Shown in pieces: positions 38,324 to 48,340 of a stretch of DNA of 64,000 nucleotides (position 1 is the first letter of the stretch; each line of letters starts with the position of its first letter). This stretch comes from Myxococcus sp. CA023. GTDB lineage: Bacteria; Myxococcota; Myxococcia; Myxococcales; Myxococcaceae. Where the stretch lies: contig NZ_JAAEAH010000004.1 in assembly GCF_010998615.1 (NCBI RefSeq), positions 62,001 through 126,000 on the forward strand, given 5' to 3'. Made by a program: the position numbers and the translations under genes. Under the pieces are notes generated by a model. That model made no database searches, had not been told where the DNA came from, and saw nothing but the letters and a program-made list of their open reading frames with translations.

Positions 38324-39448
38324 CTACCCCGCCATCAGCTTCGCGAACCTGTCGAAGAGATAGCGCGCGTCATGGGGGCCGGGCGAGGCCTCGGGGTGGT
38401 ACTGCACGCTGAAGGCCCGCGCGTCCGGGACGGCCAGGCCCTCCACCGTGCCGTCATTGAGGTTGATGTGCGTCACGACGGCCAGGCCCTTGAGGCTGGC
38501 GTCATCCACGGCGAAGCCGTGGTTCTGCGCGGTGATTTCCACCTTGCCCGTCGTGAGGTCCTTCACCGGCTGGTTTCCGCCCCGGTGGCCAAACTTCATC
38601 TTGTACGTCCGGCCGCCCAGGGCCAGCGCCATGATTTGATGCCCCAGGCAGATGCCGAACACCGGCACCTTGCCCAGCAGCGCCGCCACGGTGCGGTCCG
38701 CGCCCTTCACCGCCGCCGGATCTCCAGGGCCGTTGGCCAGGAAGACGCCGTTCGGCTTGCGCGCCAGCACTTCTTCCGCCGTGGTGTTGGCCGGCACCAC
38801 CGTCACGCGGCAGCCCACGTCCACCAGGAAGTGCAGCATCGACTTCTTCAGACCGTAGTCGTAGGCCACCACGTCGAAGCGGGGCTCGGCCGGCACCTGC
38901 ACCTCGCCCAAGCCGGTGAAGACGTCCGGCGAGGGCTGGGTGAAGGTGTAGGCCTCCTTCGTGGACACGCCCGTGGCCAGGTCCAGGCCCTCCATGCCGC
39001 GCGCGGAGCGGGCACGCTCCACCAGGGCCACGGGGGACAGGCCCTCGCTGGAGATGACGCCCATCTGCGCGCCGTGCGTGCGCAGGTGGCGCACCAGGCG
39101 GCGGGTGTCGATGCCCTCGATGCCGGCGACGCCGTTGCGCTTCAGGTACGCGTCCAGCGACTCCTTCGCGCGCCAGTTGGACGGCTGCTCGCTGAGGGCG
39201 CGCACCACCATGCCCACCGCGTGCACCCGGGAGCCCTCCTCGTCCTCCGGGTTGGCGCCGACGTTGCCAATCTCCGGGTACGACATGGTGACAATCTGGC
39301 CCACGTACGAGGGGTCCGTGAGGACCTCCTGGTAACCGTACATGGTCGTGTTGAACACCACTTCGCCCACCGTTTCGCCCACCGCGCCAAACGCACGGCC
39401 TTCGAACGTGGTGCCATCCGCCAGGGCGAGCACTGCCCGCTTCGTCAT
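38324..39448 (-). CDS. carA: Carbamoyl-phosphate synthase, small (glutaminase) subunit
   Basis: Provides ammonia from glutamine for carbamoyl phosphate. The class I amidotransferase triad is visible: Cys in [16 protein letters not shown], His and Glu in [15 protein letters not shown]. The N-terminal CarA domain has [20 protein letters not shown]. It has 374 residues. The ATG at 39448 overlaps the pyrC stop by 4 nt (ATGA). The large subunit gene carB is not in the window. Confidence 0.95.
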   Translation of the reverse strand: MTKRAVLALADGTTFEGRAFGAVGETVGEVVFNTTMYGYQEVLTDPSYVGQIVTMSYPEIGNVGANPEDEEGSRVHAVGMVVRALSEQPSNWRAKESLDAYLKRNGVAGIEGIDTRRLVRHLRTHGAQMGVISSEGLSPVALVERARSARGMEGLDLATGVSTKEAYTFTQPSPDVFTGLGEVQVPAEPRFDVVAYDYGLKKSMLHFLVDVGCRVTVVPANTTAEEVLARKPNGVFLANGPGDPAAVKGADRTVAALLGKVPVFGICLGHQIMALALGGRTYKMKFGHRGGNQPVKDLTTGKVEITAQNHGFAVDDASLKGLAVVTHINLNDGTVEGLAVPDARAFSVQYHPEASPGPHDARYLFDRFAKLMAG

Positions 39449-40761
39449 CACCGCGACTCCTTGCTCTGGCCGACCTGGCCCTTGTCGAAAACCTTGTGGC
39501 CCGCGACCCACGTCTGGATAACGCGCCCCTTCTGCTTCCGGCCATGGAACGGTGTATTCCGGCTGCGGGAATGGAACTGGTGGGCGTCCACCGTCCACTC
39601 CGCATCCGGGTCCACCACCGTCACGTCCGCCGGCGCCCCAGGCGCCAGGTGACCGCCCGGCAGGCCGAACGCCTTCGCTGGCCCGTGCGTCAGCAGCTCC
39701 ACCGCGCGGTTCGCGGTGAGCACGCCCGCATGCACCAGCTCCAGCGTCAGCCCCAGGGCCGTCTCCAGCCCCACGATGCCGTTGATGCCCTTCTCGAACT
39801 CCACCTGCTTGTCCAACACCCCGTGCGGCGCATGGTCCGTGGCGATGGCGTCCACCGTCCCGTCCACCAGCGCCTCGCGCAGGGCCTGCACATCGGTGTC
39901 CGCGCGCAGCGGCGGGGCCATCTTCGCGTGGGTGTCATAGTCCCCCACCGCGCGGTCATCCAGGATGAAGTGATGTGGCGCCACCTCGCAGGTGACGCGC
40001 AGACCGCCGCGCTTGGCCTCACGGATGAGCCGCACGCTGCCCTCGCAGGACACGTGCGCTACGTGCAGCCGGCCCTTCGTCTCCTCCAGGAGCACCAAAT
40101 CTCGCGCCACCATGGCCACCTCCGCGGAAGCGGGGATGCCGCGCAGGCCCAGACGCGTGGACGTGGTGCCTTCATGCATGGCCCCGCCCGCGGACAGCGT
40201 CAGGTCCTCCTCGTGGACCATGACGGGCACGTCGAACTGGGTGGCGTATTGGAGCGTGCGCCGCATCAGCGACGCGTTCATCACCGGGCGGCCGTCGTCG
40301 GTGATGGCCACGCAGCCGGCGGACACGAGCTCGCCCATCTCCGCCAGCTCCTCGCCCTTGAGGCCCTTGGTGATGGCCCCGGCGGGATAGACATGGCACA
40401 GGCCCGCGGCGCGGGCGCGGTTCAGCACCAGCTCCGTCACCATGGCGTTGTCGTTGACCACCTTGGTATTGGGCATGGCCACCACGGCGGTGAAACCACC
40501 CGCCACGGCGGCGCGGCAGCCGGTGAGGACCGTCTCCTTGCCCTCCTCGCCCGGCTCGCGCAGGTGGACGTGCAGGTCGATGAAGCCCGGCAGCACCCAC
40601 TTGCCGGTGGCATCCACCACCTCGGCGCTGGAGGGCACTGGCAGCAGAGTCTCCGACACCTCCACCACCTTGCCGTCGCGGACCAGCACGTCGCGGACGC
40701 CGTCCACCCCGTTGCGAGGGTCGATGACACGCCCCCGTCTGAAGAGCACCGTGGAGCTCAT
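39448..40761 (-). CDS. pyrC: Dihydroorotase (type I)
   Basis: A zinc amidohydrolase that cyclises carbamoyl aspartate. Metal-binding HVH is in [29 protein letters not shown] and the late [17 protein letters not shown] carry further active-site residues. At 437 residues it is the long, class I form. The ATG at 40761 (MSSTVLF) overlaps the pyrB stop (ATGA). Confidence 0.95.
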   Translation of the reverse strand: MSSTVLFRRGRVIDPRNGVDGVRDVLVRDGKVVEVSETLLPVPSSAEVVDATGKWVLPGFIDLHVHLREPGEEGKETVLTGCRAAVAGGFTAVVAMPNTKVVNDNAMVTELVLNRARAAGLCHVYPAGAITKGLKGEELAEMGELVSAGCVAITDDGRPVMNASLMRRTLQYATQFDVPVMVHEEDLTLSAGGAMHEGTTSTRLGLRGIPASAEVAMVARDLVLLEETKGRLHVAHVSCEGSVRLIREAKRGGLRVTCEVAPHHFILDDRAVGDYDTHAKMAPPLRADTDVQALREALVDGTVDAIATDHAPHGVLDKQVEFEKGINGIVGLETALGLTLELVHAGVLTANRAVELLTHGPAKAFGLPGGHLAPGAPADVTVVDPDAEWTVDAHQFHSRSRNTPFHGRKQKGRVIQTWVAGHKVFDKGQVGQSKESR

Positions 40762-41651
40762 GCCGTACACACCTCCAGGATGGCCCGCCGCACGGCGACG
40801 CCGTTGGACACCTGCTCCAGGATGACGCTGCGGGCGCCATCCGCCACCGCCGGCGCCAGCTCCACGCCCCGGTTGATGGGGCCCGGATGCATCACCACCG
40901 CGCCCGCCTTCATGCGCTCCTCGCGGGCCGCGTTGAGGCCGAACAGCCGTGCATATTCACGCGTGGACGGCAGGAACGCCTGCTCCTGCCGCTCCAGTTG
41001 GACGCGCAGGCACATCACCGCGTCCGCGCGAGGGAGCGCAGCGTCCAGGTTGTGCGTCACCTCCGCGCCCAACGACTCCAGCCCCGGCGGAATCAGCGTG
41101 GGCGGGCCACACATCACCACCTGGGCGCCCAGCGCCTTGAGGCAGTGCAGGTTGGAGCGGGCCACGCGGCTGTGCAGCACGTCGCCCACGATGAGCACCG
41201 TGCGCCCGTCCAGCGAGCCCCAGCGCTGGCGCAGCGTGAAGGCGTCCAGCAGCGCCTGGGAGGGGTGCTCGTGCGTGCCATCACCCGCGTTGATGACGGC
41301 GCACTTCACGTGCTTCGCCACCAGGTGCGGCGCTCCGGACGAGCGGTGACGCATGACGATGGCCACCGGCCCCGTCGCTTCGATGTTGCGGGCGGTGTCC
41401 AGCAGCGTCTCACCCTTGGACACCGAGGAGCCGGTGTGGGTCCAGTTGAGCACACTGGCCCCCAGCCCCTTCGCCGCCATGTGGAACGACGTTCGGGTCC
41501 GGGTGGAGTCCTCGAAGAAGAGATTCGCCACCACCTTGCCGCGAAGCAGGTGGGTGGTGTCGGGACCGCCGGGGAGGTGTGCCTTCGCCCGGTCGAGCAG
41601 TGACTCCAGCTCGTCCCGGCGCCAGCCTTCGATTCCAAGCAGGTGTCTCAT
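40758..41651 (-). CDS. pyrB: Aspartate carbamoyltransferase, catalytic subunit
   Basis: Transfers the carbamoyl group to aspartate. The carbamoyl-phosphate site [15 protein letters not shown], the [11 protein letters not shown] loop, [17 protein letters not shown] and [12 protein letters not shown] are all visible in 297 residues. The start at 41651 opens [17 protein letters not shown]. It is first in pyrB-pyrC-carA. The start codon has no clear Shine-Dalgarno and is preceded by a small GC hairpin. No regulatory subunit gene (pyrI) is present. Confidence 0.95.
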   Translation of the reverse strand: MRHLLGIEGWRRDELESLLDRAKAHLPGGPDTTHLLRGKVVANLFFEDSTRTRTSFHMAAKGLGASVLNWTHTGSSVSKGETLLDTARNIEATGPVAIVMRHRSSGAPHLVAKHVKCAVINAGDGTHEHPSQALLDAFTLRQRWGSLDGRTVLIVGDVLHSRVARSNLHCLKALGAQVVMCGPPTLIPPGLESLGAEVTHNLDAALPRADAVMCLRVQLERQEQAFLPSTREYARLFGLNAAREERMKAGAVVMHPGPINRGVELAPAVADGARSVILEQVSNGVAVRRAILEVCTA

Positions 41652-41736
41652 GGCCGGGGGCGCCGCGTACCCCGGGGCGTGCGGCACGTCAAGCGTCGTG
41701 CGCGGCGCGGCGGCCTGCCTGCTTCCAGCGAACGCC

Positions 41737-42993
41737 TCAACGGACCGGTTCGAAGAACCGATCCACGCGGAGGCCCGTGCCACCAAACAGGCCGTGCAGC
41801 AGCCCGTGATAGCCCAGCGACAGCCACACCACCATGGCCTTGCCCTTGATGTGGCCGTAGGGGACGTACTCCGCCTTGCCGTACCCCGTGACCCCCAGGC
41901 CGTGGCGGCTGTCCGCGCTGTTGTCCCGGTTGTCACCCACGGCGAAGACGTGGCCCGGAGGGACCTCGTAGGGACCTTCCCGACGCGGCATGCGCGGCAG
42001 CGTCTGCAGCGCGGCGTGCGCCACGCCGGACAGGTTCTCCTCGTAGAGGGTCTCCTGTTGGTCGTACCAGCGCCCGTCGTCGGTGATGTTGTGGACGGTG
42101 AACTCGTTGGAGACGAGCTCGCGCTTCTGCGGCTGGCCGTTGATGTGGACGACGCCGTTGATGAACTCCACCACGTCGCCCGGCACGCCGACCACGCGCT
42201 TGATGTAGTCCACCGACTCGTTCACCGGGTTGTTGAAGACGATGACGTCTCCACGCTCCGGCGGCCGGACGATGACGAACGGCACGAAGTTGAGGAACGG
42301 GACGCGCACGCCGTAGATGAACTTGTTGACGAAGACCTGGTCGCCAATCTCCAGCGTGGGCAGCATGGAGCCGGAGGGGATTCGGTATGGCTCCACGATG
42401 AAGGTGCGGAACACCAGCGCTACCAGCAGCGCCTTGCCGAACCCGCCCAGGAAGTCCATGGCGGACTGCTTGCGGAACGCGCCCAGATGCTGCGCGGTCA
42501 ACGCCTCCAGGCCCTTCACCTCGGTGCGCAGCTGCTCCGCGTCACCCGCGGCGGAGGCCTGCTCCACGCGCAGCGCCTGCTCGGCGATGCGGTCCAGCAC
42601 CGGCCCCGCCACCTTCGCGCTCACGCCGGGCTTGCGGAGGATGCGCTCGTTCTCCTCCAGCAGCTCGTTCGCATCGTGGCGCACACCGCGCAGCGCCCTC
42701 TCCTTGGGGGAGACGTTGCGCCACACCAGCAGGACCACGAAGTAGAGGACCAGCAGCAGCCCCAGCCCCTTCATCACCGGCTGGGCCCACGCGGCGGACG
42801 CGCGTGAGTACTCGATGATCACCGTGTACGGCACGTACAGCAGCGCCAGGATGATCAACGGAGCCCAGAGGCTGGTGAGGCGCTCGCGCCACACCAGCAC
42901 ATTGCGGGCGCGAAGCATCTCCGGCGTGCGGCGGGCCGCCATCGCCTCGGAGAGCTTCGCGGGAGGGGTGGCGGAAGGCATGGCCGCGTTCAT
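41737..42993 (-). CDS. lepB: Signal peptidase I with long N-terminal extension
   Basis: Cleaves signal peptides of exported proteins. The catalytic Ser is S209 in [12 protein letters not shown] and the Lys is K265 in [12 protein letters not shown]. Box E is [13 protein letters not shown]. The first 190 residues are unusual: two hydrophobic segments (about 42-60 and 74-92), then a charged helical stretch before a third membrane segment ([12 protein letters not shown]) leading to the protease domain. It has 418 residues, against about 190-325 in common family members. It starts 3 nt after lepA, as in the classical lepA-lepB operon. Confidence 0.94.
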   Translation of the reverse strand: MNAAMPSATPPAKLSEAMAARRTPEMLRARNVLVWRERLTSLWAPLIILALLYVPYTVIIEYSRASAAWAQPVMKGLGLLLVLYFVVLLVWRNVSPKERALRGVRHDANELLEENERILRKPGVSAKVAGPVLDRIAEQALRVEQASAAGDAEQLRTEVKGLEALTAQHLGAFRKQSAMDFLGGFGKALLVALVFRTFIVEPYRIPSGSMLPTLEIGDQVFVNKFIYGVRVPFLNFVPFVIVRPPERGDVIVFNNPVNESVDYIKRVVGVPGDVVEFINGVVHINGQPQKRELVSNEFTVHNITDDGRWYDQQETLYEENLSGVAHAALQTLPRMPRREGPYEVPPGHVFAVGDNRDNSADSRHGLGVTGYGKAEYVPYGHIKGKAMVVWLSLGYHGLLHGLFGGTGLRVDRFFEPVR

Positions 42994-42996
42994 GGG

Positions 42997-44808
42997 CTAC
43001 TGCTCCGACTTGAGGACCGCGAGGAAGGCTTCCTGCGGAATCTCCACCGTTCCGACCTGCTTCATGCGCTTCTTGCCCTCCTTCTGCTTCTCCAGGAGCT
43101 TGCGCTTGCGGCTGATGTCACCACCGTAGCACTTGGCGAGCACGTTCTTCCGGATGGCGGAGATGGTCTCACGCGAGATGATCTTCGCGCCAATCGCCGC
43201 CTGGATGGCGACCTCGTACATCTGCTTCGGAATGACCTCCTTCAGCTTCTGGCACACCTCGCGGCCACGCAGGTAGGCGCGCTCGCGGTGCACGATGACG
43301 CTGAGGGCGTCCACCGGGTCCCCGTTGATGAGGATGTCCAGCCGGGCCAGGTCGGACTCGATGTAGCCGGCCAGTTCGTAGTCGAGGCTGGCGTAGCCGC
43401 GCGAGACGCTCTTGAGCTTGTCGAAGAAGTCGAACACGACCTCCGCCAGCGGCATCTCGTACGTGACCTGCACGCGCTGGCCGCTGCTGCCCAGGTACTT
43501 CATGTCCTTCTGCACACCGCGGCGCTCCTGGCACAGCTTGAGGATGGCGCCCAGGTGGTCGTTGGGGACGTGGATGTGGCAGGTGAGGACGGGCTCCTCG
43601 AACTTCTCGATGTGCTGAACCGGCGGCAGCTTGGCCGGGTTGTCCACCAGCAGCGTGTCACCCTTGCTGGTGGTGATGCGGTACACCACGCTGGGCGCGG
43701 TGGTGATGAGGTTCAGGTTGTACTCGCGCTCCAGGCGCTCCTGAACGATCTCCATGTGCAGCAGGCCCAGGTAGCCGCAGCGGAAGCCGAAGCCCAGCGC
43801 GGTGGACGACTCCGGCTCATAGGTGAAGGCCGAATCGTTGAGCACCAGCTTCGCCAGCGCGTCGCGCAGGTTCTCGTAGTCCGCGGAGTCCACCGGGAAG
43901 ATGCCGGAGAACACCATGGGCTTCACTTCCTGGAAGCCCGGGAACGGCTCGGCCGTGGGACGCGACTCTTCGGTGACGGTGTCACCCACCTTGGCGTCCT
44001 GCAGCTCCTTCACGTTGGCCACGAGCACGCCCACCTCGCCCGCGATGAGCTGCGGCACCGGGCGGGAGAACGGGCTGAACACGCCCAGCTCCTGGACCTC
44101 GAAGACCTTGTTGTTGCTGAACAGCTTGATCTTCTGCTTCAGCTTGAGCGTGCCTTCCAGCACGCGCACCAGCGTCACCACGCCCCGGTAGTTGTCGTAC
44201 CAGGAGTCGAAAATCAGCGCCTTGAGCGGCGCGTCCGCCGAGCCGCTCGGAGGCGGCACGTTCTGCACGACGGACTCCAGGATCTCCTGGATGCCGATGC
44301 CCTCCTTGGCGGAACACGGCACGGCGACGGACGCATCGATGCCGATGACGTCTTCAATCTCCGAGCGGGTGCGATCCACGTCCGCGCTCGGCAGGTCGAT
44401 CTTGTTGATGACCGGGATGATTTCCAGGCTGTGGTCCAACGCCATGTAGACGTTGGACAGCGTCTGGGCCTCCACGCCCTGCGTCGCATCCACGACCAGG
44501 AGCGCGCCTTCGCACGCGGCCAGGCTGCGGCTGACCTCGTAGGCGAAGTCGACGTGTCCCGGCGTGTCGATGAGGTTGAGGACGTACTGCTTGCCGTCCT
44601 TCGCGGTGTAGTTCATCCGCACGGACTGGGCCTTGATGGTGATGCCCCGTTCGCGCTCGATGGCCATGTTGTCGAGGAACTGGGCTTGCGCCTCGCGCTT
44701 GGTCAGAGTCCCCGTCTTGTCGAGGAGACGATCCGCCAGCGTCGACTTTCCATGGTCGATATGGGCGATGATGCAGAAGTTGCGGATATGCGCGTTTTCA
44801 GCCGGCAT
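42997..44808 (-). CDS. lepA: Elongation factor 4 (back-translocating GTPase LepA)
   Basis: A ribosome-associated GTPase. G1 is [19 protein letters not shown]3 is [10 protein letters not shown] and G4 is VINKIDLP. The LepA-specific C-terminal domain ends [19 protein letters not shown]. The ATG at 44808 ([11 protein letters not shown]) gives 603 residues, the family standard; an upstream open frame is not conserved-looking. It is the first gene of lepA-lepB. The 270 nt up to the neighbouring gene hold GC-rich hairpins and presumably the promoter. Confidence 0.96.
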   Translation of the reverse strand: MPAENAHIRNFCIIAHIDHGKSTLADRLLDKTGTLTKREAQAQFLDNMAIERERGITIKAQSVRMNYTAKDGKQYVLNLIDTPGHVDFAYEVSRSLAACEGALLVVDATQGVEAQTLSNVYMALDHSLEIIPVINKIDLPSADVDRTRSEIEDVIGIDASVAVPCSAKEGIGIQEILESVVQNVPPPSGSADAPLKALIFDSWYDNYRGVVTLVRVLEGTLKLKQKIKLFSNNKVFEVQELGVFSPFSRPVPQLIAGEVGVLVANVKELQDAKVGDTVTEESRPTAEPFPGFQEVKPMVFSGIFPVDSADYENLRDALAKLVLNDSAFTYEPESSTALGFGFRCGYLGLLHMEIVQERLEREYNLNLITTAPSVVYRITTSKGDTLLVDNPAKLPPVQHIEKFEEPVLTCHIHVPNDHLGAILKLCQERRGVQKDMKYLGSSGQRVQVTYEMPLAEVVFDFFDKLKSVSRGYASLDYELAGYIESDLARLDILINGDPVDALSVIVHRERAYLRGREVCQKLKEVIPKQMYEVAIQAAIGAKIISRETISAIRKNVLAKCYGGDISRKRKLLEKQKEGKKRMKQVGTVEIPQEAFLAVLKSEQ

Positions 44809-45023
44809 GTTCAGGGCGCTCGTCGGAAGAAGCGGGCGTGCGTAACAGGGAATCGCGCGAAAATCTACGCGCACGCGTACGCCCGATGAGCAACCCACCG
44901 GGGGAACTTATTTGTTCCCCAGTCATCAGCGCCCGTCCCGGGCGAACTCCCCTGGGACAGGCCCTGAGCCCCCTCCCGGCACGCCCGGTCCCCGGCCCTC
45001 AGGGCCGCCCCGGGTACGCTCGT

Positions 45024-45044
45024 GGGAGGGGGTACCGCCCTCCC
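45024..45044 (-). terminator. Hairpin downstream of the 45080-46024 epimerase gene
   Basis: GGGAGGG (45024-45030) pairs with CCCTCCC (45038-45044) around GGTACCG. It lies 36-56 nt past the stop. There is no T tract. A palindrome GGCCCTCAGGGCC lies further on at about 44994-45006. Confidence 0.4.
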
Positions 45045-45079
45045 CCGCCTCGTCTGCGAGCGGGGGCGCTGGACACCGC

Positions 45080-46024
45080 TCAGCCGTGCGCGCGCGCGGG
45101 CGCGCCGGCCTTCTGACGGAAGTACTCAATGGTGCGGCGCAGGCCCTCGCGCACGTCGGCGATCGGCTCCCAGCCAAGCACCTTCTTGGCCAGCGCGTTG
45201 TCCACGCAGGAGCGCATCTGCTCCCCCGGCTTGCCGGGCGCGTGGGCGACGGAGACGCTGGAGCCCGCCGCCTCGGCCAGCAGCGCGTAGAGGCGGTTGA
45301 TGTCCGTCTCCACGCCCGTGCCGATGTTGATGGCGCCCACGTAGTCGTTTTCGAAGGCGAGCCGGTTGGCTCGGGCCACGTCCGGACCAAAGACGAAGTC
45401 GCGGGTCTGCTTGCCCTCGCCGAAGATGGTGCAGCCCTGACCGGCGATCAGCCGCTGGCAGAAGATGGCCACCACGCCCGCCTCGCCGTGCGGGTTCTGC
45501 CGCGGGCCGTAGACGTTGGCGTAGCGGAGCGCCACGTAGGGCAGGCCGTACTGCGCCCGGTAATAGCCCAGGTACAGCTCACCGGACGCCTTGGAGACAC
45601 CGTACGGAGAAATGGGCCGCGTGGGGTGACTCTCCGGCGCGGGGAACACGTCCTGCTCGCCGTAGATGGCGCCGCCGGTGGAGCTGAAGATGACCTTCTT
45701 CACCCCGGAGACGCGGGCGGCCTCCAGCAGGTTGAGCATGCCGCGGATGTTCACGTCCGCGTCGAAGCTCGGGTCGTCCACGCTGCGGCGCACGTCCATC
45801 TGCGCCGCCAGGTGGCAGAGCACGTCGGGCTTCTCGGACTTGATGAGCTCCGACGCCTCACGGCTGCGGATGTCGTGGACCGCCAGGCGCACGCGCGGGT
45901 CCAGATTCTCCCGCTTGCCGCCAGACAGGTCATCCAACGCGATGACGTCGTGACCTCCGCGCAGGAACTCATCGCACACATGCGAGCCAATGAAGCCCGC
46001 GCCACCTGTCACCAGGACCTTCAC
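45080..46024 (-). CDS. NAD-dependent epimerase, UDP-glucose 4-epimerase-like
   Basis: An extended SDR nucleotide-sugar enzyme of 314 residues. The NAD motif is VTGGAGFIGSHVCDEF, the catalytic SxnYxxxK is SSTGGAIYGE then PYGVSKASGELYL, and YGPRQNPHGEAGVVAIF follows. Relatives epimerise UDP-glucose or UDP-GlcNAc, or dehydrate GDP-mannose; the exact substrate is not readable. The GTG at 46024 was chosen because GGGAGG lies 5-10 nt upstream. It lies 45 nt behind the UXS-type gene, so the pair probably supplies sugars for polysaccharide or O-antigen. Confidence 0.88.
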   Translation of the reverse strand: MKVLVTGGAGFIGSHVCDEFLRGGHDVIALDDLSGGKRENLDPRVRLAVHDIRSREASELIKSEKPDVLCHLAAQMDVRRSVDDPSFDADVNIRGMLNLLEAARVSGVKKVIFSSTGGAIYGEQDVFPAPESHPTRPISPYGVSKASGELYLGYYRAQYGLPYVALRYANVYGPRQNPHGEAGVVAIFCQRLIAGQGCTIFGEGKQTRDFVFGPDVARANRLAFENDYVGAINIGTGVETDINRLYALLAEAAGSSVSVAHAPGKPGEQMRSCVDNALAKKVLGWEPIADVREGLRRTIEYFRQKAGAPARAHG

Positions 46025-46069
46025 GCAACCTCCCGCCTGCAAGCCTTGCAGGATCTTCGCGCCGGCAAA

Positions 46070-47038
46070 CTATGCCGGGGGCTTCGTGCCGGCAACCTCT
46101 CGGAACCACGCAATGGTCTCCCGAAGACCCTCTTCCAGCGGCACCTTCGGCTCCCAGCCCAGCAGCGTCCGAGCCCGGGTGATGTCCGGCTGACGCTGCT
46201 TCGGATCATCCTTGGGCAGCGGCTTCTCGATGATGGTCCCGCCCCCGCCCGCCGCCGCGCGCACGGCCTCCGCGAACTGACGGATGGTCATCTCCCGGGG
46301 GTTGCCGATGTTCACCGGGTTCGGCTCATCCGACAGCATCAGCCGGACCAGCCCGTCCACCAGGTCCTTCACGTAACAGAACGAGCGCGTCTGGCTGCCG
46401 TCCCCGAAGACGGTGAAGTCCTCGCCCTTGAGGGCCTGGCCCACGAAGGCCGGCACCACGCGGCCGTCATTGAGGCGCATGCGCGGACCGTAGGTGTTGA
46501 AGATGCGGACGATGCGGACCTGCACGCCCTTGGTGCGCCCGTAGGCCGCGGTGATGGCCTCCGAATAGCGCTTGGCCTCGTCGTACACGGACCGGGGGCC
46601 AATGGGATTCACGTTGCCCCAGTAGTCCTCGCGCTGCGGATGCACCAGCGGATCCCCGTACACCTCCGACGTGGAGGCCATCAGGAACACCGCCTTGTTC
46701 GCCTCCGCCAGCTTCAGCCCGTTCTCCGTGCCAATGGAGCCCACACGCAGCGTTTCCAGCGGGAGCTGCGCATAGTCGATGGGCGAGGCCGGCGAGGCCA
46801 TGTTGAAGACGTAGTCCAGCGGCCCTTCCACCGGGATGCGCTCGGTGATGTCCGCCTTGACGAAGGAGAAGCCCGGCCGCCCGTTCAGCGTGCGCAGGTT
46901 CTCTTCGTTGCCAGTGATGAGGTTGTCCACGGCGATGACCACCGCCGCGCCGTCATCCAGAAGACGCTCACACAGGTGCGACCCGACGAAGCCGGCGCCG
47001 CCCAGGACCGCTACCCGCTTGCCACGCATGCTCTTCAC
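46070..47038 (-). CDS. UDP-glucuronate decarboxylase-like NAD-dependent SDR
   Basis: An extended SDR of about 322 residues. [17 protein letters not shown] is the NAD motif, followed by [11 protein letters not shown]. The active site is [15 protein letters not shown] with [28 protein letters not shown] and [12 protein letters not shown] are typical of UXS/UDP-xylose synthases. I chose the GTG at 47038 because GAGAGG sits 6 nt upstream; an ATG at 47029 is the alternative. It begins 14 nt after the small ribbon-helix-helix gene, so that regulator may head the operon. Confidence 0.87.
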   Translation of the reverse strand: MKSMRGKRVAVLGGAGFVGSHLCERLLDDGAAVVIAVDNLITGNEENLRTLNGRPGFSFVKADITERIPVEGPLDYVFNMASPASPIDYAQLPLETLRVGSIGTENGLKLAEANKAVFLMASTSEVYGDPLVHPQREDYWGNVNPIGPRSVYDEAKRYSEAITAAYGRTKGVQVRIVRIFNTYGPRMRLNDGRVVPAFVGQALKGEDFTVFGDGSQTRSFCYVKDLVDGLVRLMLSDEPNPVNIGNPREMTIRQFAEAVRAAAGGGGTIIEKPLPKDDPKQRQPDITRARTLLGWEPKVPLEEGLRETIAWFREVAGTKPPA

Positions 47039-47052
47039 GTCACGCCTCTCTC

Positions 47053-47232
47053 TCACAGCTCGTCGAACGTCGACTGCCCCGGCAACTGCGCCTTGTACTT
47101 CTCCAGGACCAGGTCGATGCCTTGGCGGATGTACTCGGCCACGGGCACCTTCGTCTTCTGGTTCAGCGCCTTGAGGAGCTCGTTCTGCTCCGGGGTGATG
47201 TAGATGGTGGTGCTGACTTTCTTTCGGGCCAT
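47053..47232 (-). CDS. Ribbon-helix-helix DNA-binding protein, 59 residues
   Basis: A CopG/Arc-type fold: beta strand [11 protein letters not shown], helix [12 protein letters not shown], then [19 protein letters not shown]. The tail [10 protein letters not shown] is short and acidic. The ATG at 47232 has no Shine-Dalgarno. A tandem AT-rich repeat, which could include the -10 box, ends 5 nt upstream, so a near-leaderless message is possible. It is first in a likely operon with the two SDR genes. The likely role is autoregulator or repressor of that operon (inference). Confidence 0.75.
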   Translation of the reverse strand: MARKKVSTTIYITPEQNELLKALNQKTKVPVAEYIRQGIDLVLEKYKAQLPGQSTFDEL

Positions 47233-47236
47233 GGCG

Positions 47237-47256
47237 ATATGTGAAAATATATGAAA
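47237..47256. promoter_or_regulatory. Tandem 10-bp repeat, candidate RHH operator
   Basis: ATATGTGAAA (47237-47246) is followed directly by ATATATGAAA (47247-47256), differing at one base. The block is the most AT-rich spot for several kilobases. It lies between divergent starts: the ribbon-helix-helix gene at 47232 and the lipoprotein gene at 47327. RHH repressors often bind such short tandem or inverted repeats. Confidence 0.5.
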
Positions 47257-47326
47257 TGACGTGTCGCGCGAAAGCATCTCGTGCGAATGACGTCGCCAGG
47301 CGCCCCCCAGACACTGGGAGTTCTTG

Positions 47327-47926
47327 ATGCCACGCTACAAGCGGTTGATTTTCCTGGGTCTCATGGCCTCGGGTGCCCTGGCGGGTTGCGCCAGTAGCAA
47401 GTCGGCGGAGCAGGACGGCGCGGGCGCTGCGAGGGGCCGACAGGCCGGGGAGGCCATCCGCCCGGAAGGCGGGGCCAACGAGGAAGTCACGCAGCAGGAC
47501 GCCAACGGCGACGGCCGCCCAGACGTGTGGACCTACACGGTGGACGGGCGGAAGGTGCGCCAGGAGCTGGACCTGAACTGGGACGGCCGCGTGGACCTGA
47601 CGCGCTACTTCGACGCCAACGGCGACAAGGCGCGTGAGTCGCTGGACCTGGACTTCGACGGGCGCGTGGACGCCACCTACTTCCACGAGAAGGGCGTCAA
47701 CACGCGCCGCGAGCGCGACACCAACGGTGACGGCCGCCCGGACAGCTTCACCTACTACGAAGGCGGCAAGCTGGTGCGCAAGGAGCGCGACACGCGAGCG
47801 ACGGGCCGCATCGACTACTGGGAGTACTGGGAAGGCGGCCAGGTGGATCGCATCGGCGAGGACCTGGACGGGGACGGGACGGTGGACAAGTGGACCCGCA
47901 ACCCGAACAACGCGGCCCGCGAATAG
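47327..47926 (+). CDS. Lipoprotein with Asp/Gly calcium-type repeats
   Basis: A 199-residue protein. The signal peptide ends in the lipobox GALAGC ([14 protein letters not shown]). The mature part has about five repeats of the form DxNGDGRxD / DxDGRVD ([69 protein letters not shown]), resembling EF-hand/dockerin loops. The ATG at 47327 has GGGAG 6 nt upstream. Calcium binding in the envelope is likely but unproven. It is divergent from the RHH gene and convergent with the cupin gene. Confidence 0.82.
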   Translation: MPRYKRLIFLGLMASGALAGCASSKSAEQDGAGAARGRQAGEAIRPEGGANEEVTQQDANGDGRPDVWTYTVDGRKVRQELDLNWDGRVDLTRYFDANGDKARESLDLDFDGRVDATYFHEKGVNTRRERDTNGDGRPDSFTYYEGGKLVRKERDTRATGRIDYWEYWEGGQVDRIGEDLDGDGTVDKWTRNPNNAARE

Positions 47927-47950
47927 GCGGGCCGCCGCGGTGGACAGAGG

Positions 47951-48313
47951 CTACGGGTTGCTGGTGCCGGTGCGCCCGTAGGCGTCCTCGAGCCGGACTA
48001 CGTCGTCCAGCTCCGGGGTGCTGACCTCGAGGATGTCACAGTCGGTCAGCGCCACCATGCGGTGCTTGGTGAGCGGCTTGATGTGGTAGCTCTCACCGGG
48101 GTTCATCTCCTTCTCGATGAGCCCCTGGCCCTCATCGACGACGAAGAGCAGCTTGCCGCTCTGCACGTGGATGGTCTCATCCTTGCGGTTGTGGAACTGC
48201 AGGCTGAGCTTGTGGCCCTGCTTCACGTGCAGCAGCTTGCCCACGTAGCGTTCGGTGTGAGCCCAGATGAGTTCGTATCCCCAGGGCTTCTCCACCCGCT
48301 TCGTCGTCGTCAT
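47951..48313 (-). CDS. Cupin, mannose-6-phosphate isomerase type II-like
   Basis: A single-cupin protein of 120 residues. RVEKPWGYELIW at the N-terminus, the metal-binding segment LQFHNRKDETIHVQSG and IKPLTKHRMVAL near the end match the C-terminal half of GDP-mannose pyrophosphorylase/phosphomannose isomerase proteins. Stand-alone cupins of this kind act as sugar-phosphate isomerases or auxiliary proteins in polysaccharide operons. It lies 27 nt behind the SPOR-domain gene. Confidence 0.8.
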   Translation of the reverse strand: MTTTKRVEKPWGYELIWAHTERYVGKLLHVKQGHKLSLQFHNRKDETIHVQSGKLLFVVDEGQGLIEKEMNPGESYHIKPLTKHRMVALTDCDILEVSTPELDDVVRLEDAYGRTGTSNP

Positions 48314-48340
48314 GGCGCTTCCCGTCTTCCTCGTCCCGCT

